NCBI GenBank assembly: GCA_002238605.1
Contig: MPMR01000030.1
Location: forward strand, 1-52,274
Direction: 5' to 3'
Source of the DNA: BD2-11 clade cluster bacterium bin43
Lineage (GTDB): Bacteria > Gemmatimonadota > Gemmatimonadetes > Longimicrobiales > Gaopeijiaceae
DNA: 52,274 nucleotides
Shown: piece after piece, positions 52,070 through 52,274 of the stretch
Position numbering within the stretch: the stretch's first letter is position 1
Layout of the letters: every line of letters starts with the position of its first letter
The notes under the pieces: model-generated
What the model was told of the DNA's origin: nothing
What the model saw: only the letters and a program-made list of their open reading frames with translations
The model's database searches: none
Position numbers and translations under genes: made by a program

Positions 52070-52274
52070 TGGTGCGCTGACCGGCCGGGGCGTGTCGAGG
52101 AGGGGCAGACCCCGGACTCACCGCCTCGATCGCACGCGGCGCCTAGTCTAGTTCTCGTCCACAATCTCATAAGTAGTTGTCATCAATGACGTAATGGAAC
52201 TACGAGAAGGCTAGTTATGCTGCAAATCGGGGGTCAAGGGGTTATTTTGGGGTGAAAATGCTGTTCCAGAAGCC
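52070..52274. other. AT-richer tail with an imperfect inverted repeat
   Basis: After the ferritin stop the base composition drops toward even GC/AT from about 52,140. CTAGTTCTCGT at 52148-52158 is matched by ACGAGAAGGCTAG at 52202-52214, an imperfect inverted repeat spanning a 43-base loop. It may be a promoter or operator for a gene right of the window, or the end of a mobile element. No gene is visible. Confidence 0.35.

Overview
The window is GC-rich (about 65-70 percent by eye). It encodes many secreted or lipid-anchored proteins in a style typical of Gemmatimonadota: several 6-bladed beta-propeller lipoproteins carrying a 'DSAGVRI' signature, carboxypeptidase-regulatory-like repeat proteins, an amidohydrolase lipoprotein, and LVIVD-type propellers. 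The phylum assignment is inference from gene content; no rRNA is present to confirm it. The housekeeping genes (rpsN, rpmE2, rnpB, tRNA-Arg, asd, folE) look chromosomal.

Layout. Positions 1-7,860 are an eroded accessory stretch. The left edge holds the start of an IS3-type insertion sequence. It is followed by a surface repeat protein, a propeller lipoprotein gene cut short by an antisense group II intron remnant (domain V at 2371-2403), three full propeller proteins, degenerate IS3 transposase pieces flanking one of them, and a thioredoxin/DsbA fragment. Positions 7,865-14,700 hold a sugar-nucleotidyltransferase, a DUF1499 protein with an Arg/Gly tail, a dicarboxylate symporter, a lipoprotein, DUF445, two tiny membrane proteins and CutA. 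Positions 14,703-19,943 are a long leftward run: acyl-CoA ligase, OsmC, TPR protein, a Trm112-like protein, then three overlapping genes (eukaryote-like PTPS, folE, short-chain reductase) that together look like a tetrahydrobiopterin operon. Positions 20,291-24,863 carry asd, a metzincin-like lipoprotein, an outer-membrane-type protein, endonuclease IV, zinc-free S14, HIT and zinc-free L31.

Positions 24,961-33,346 are a periplasmic redox island. A leftward cluster (LVIVD propeller, small secreted protein, multicopper oxidase, c-type cytochrome lipoprotein) and a Tat-exported PhoD phosphatase face a rightward second multicopper oxidase, in which the small secreted protein is fused to the oxidase. 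Next come an amidohydrolase, an aminotransferase, a glucosaminide-acetyltransferase-like membrane protein, a VapBC-type toxin-antitoxin pair, a GCS2-CBS fusion, a nitroreductase coupled to an M28 peptidase, a broken terC, a 55-residue ORF and a YkvI-like transporter.

Positions 44,538-48,844 are a compact phosphate transport operon, pstS-pstC-pstA-pstB1-pstB2, without phoU. It is the most striking locus. The two overlapping ATPase genes carry complementary defects: PstB1 has lost the Q-loop Gln and H-loop His but keeps LSGGQ; PstB2 keeps all its own catalytic motifs but has lost the LSGGQ signature. All deviations fall in one of the two composite ATP sites, which predicts an obligate asymmetric PstB heterodimer with one working and one degenerate site, as in heterodimeric ABC exporters. 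The window closes with tRNA-Arg(CCG), RNase P RNA, a gamma-glutamyltransferase and a ferritin.
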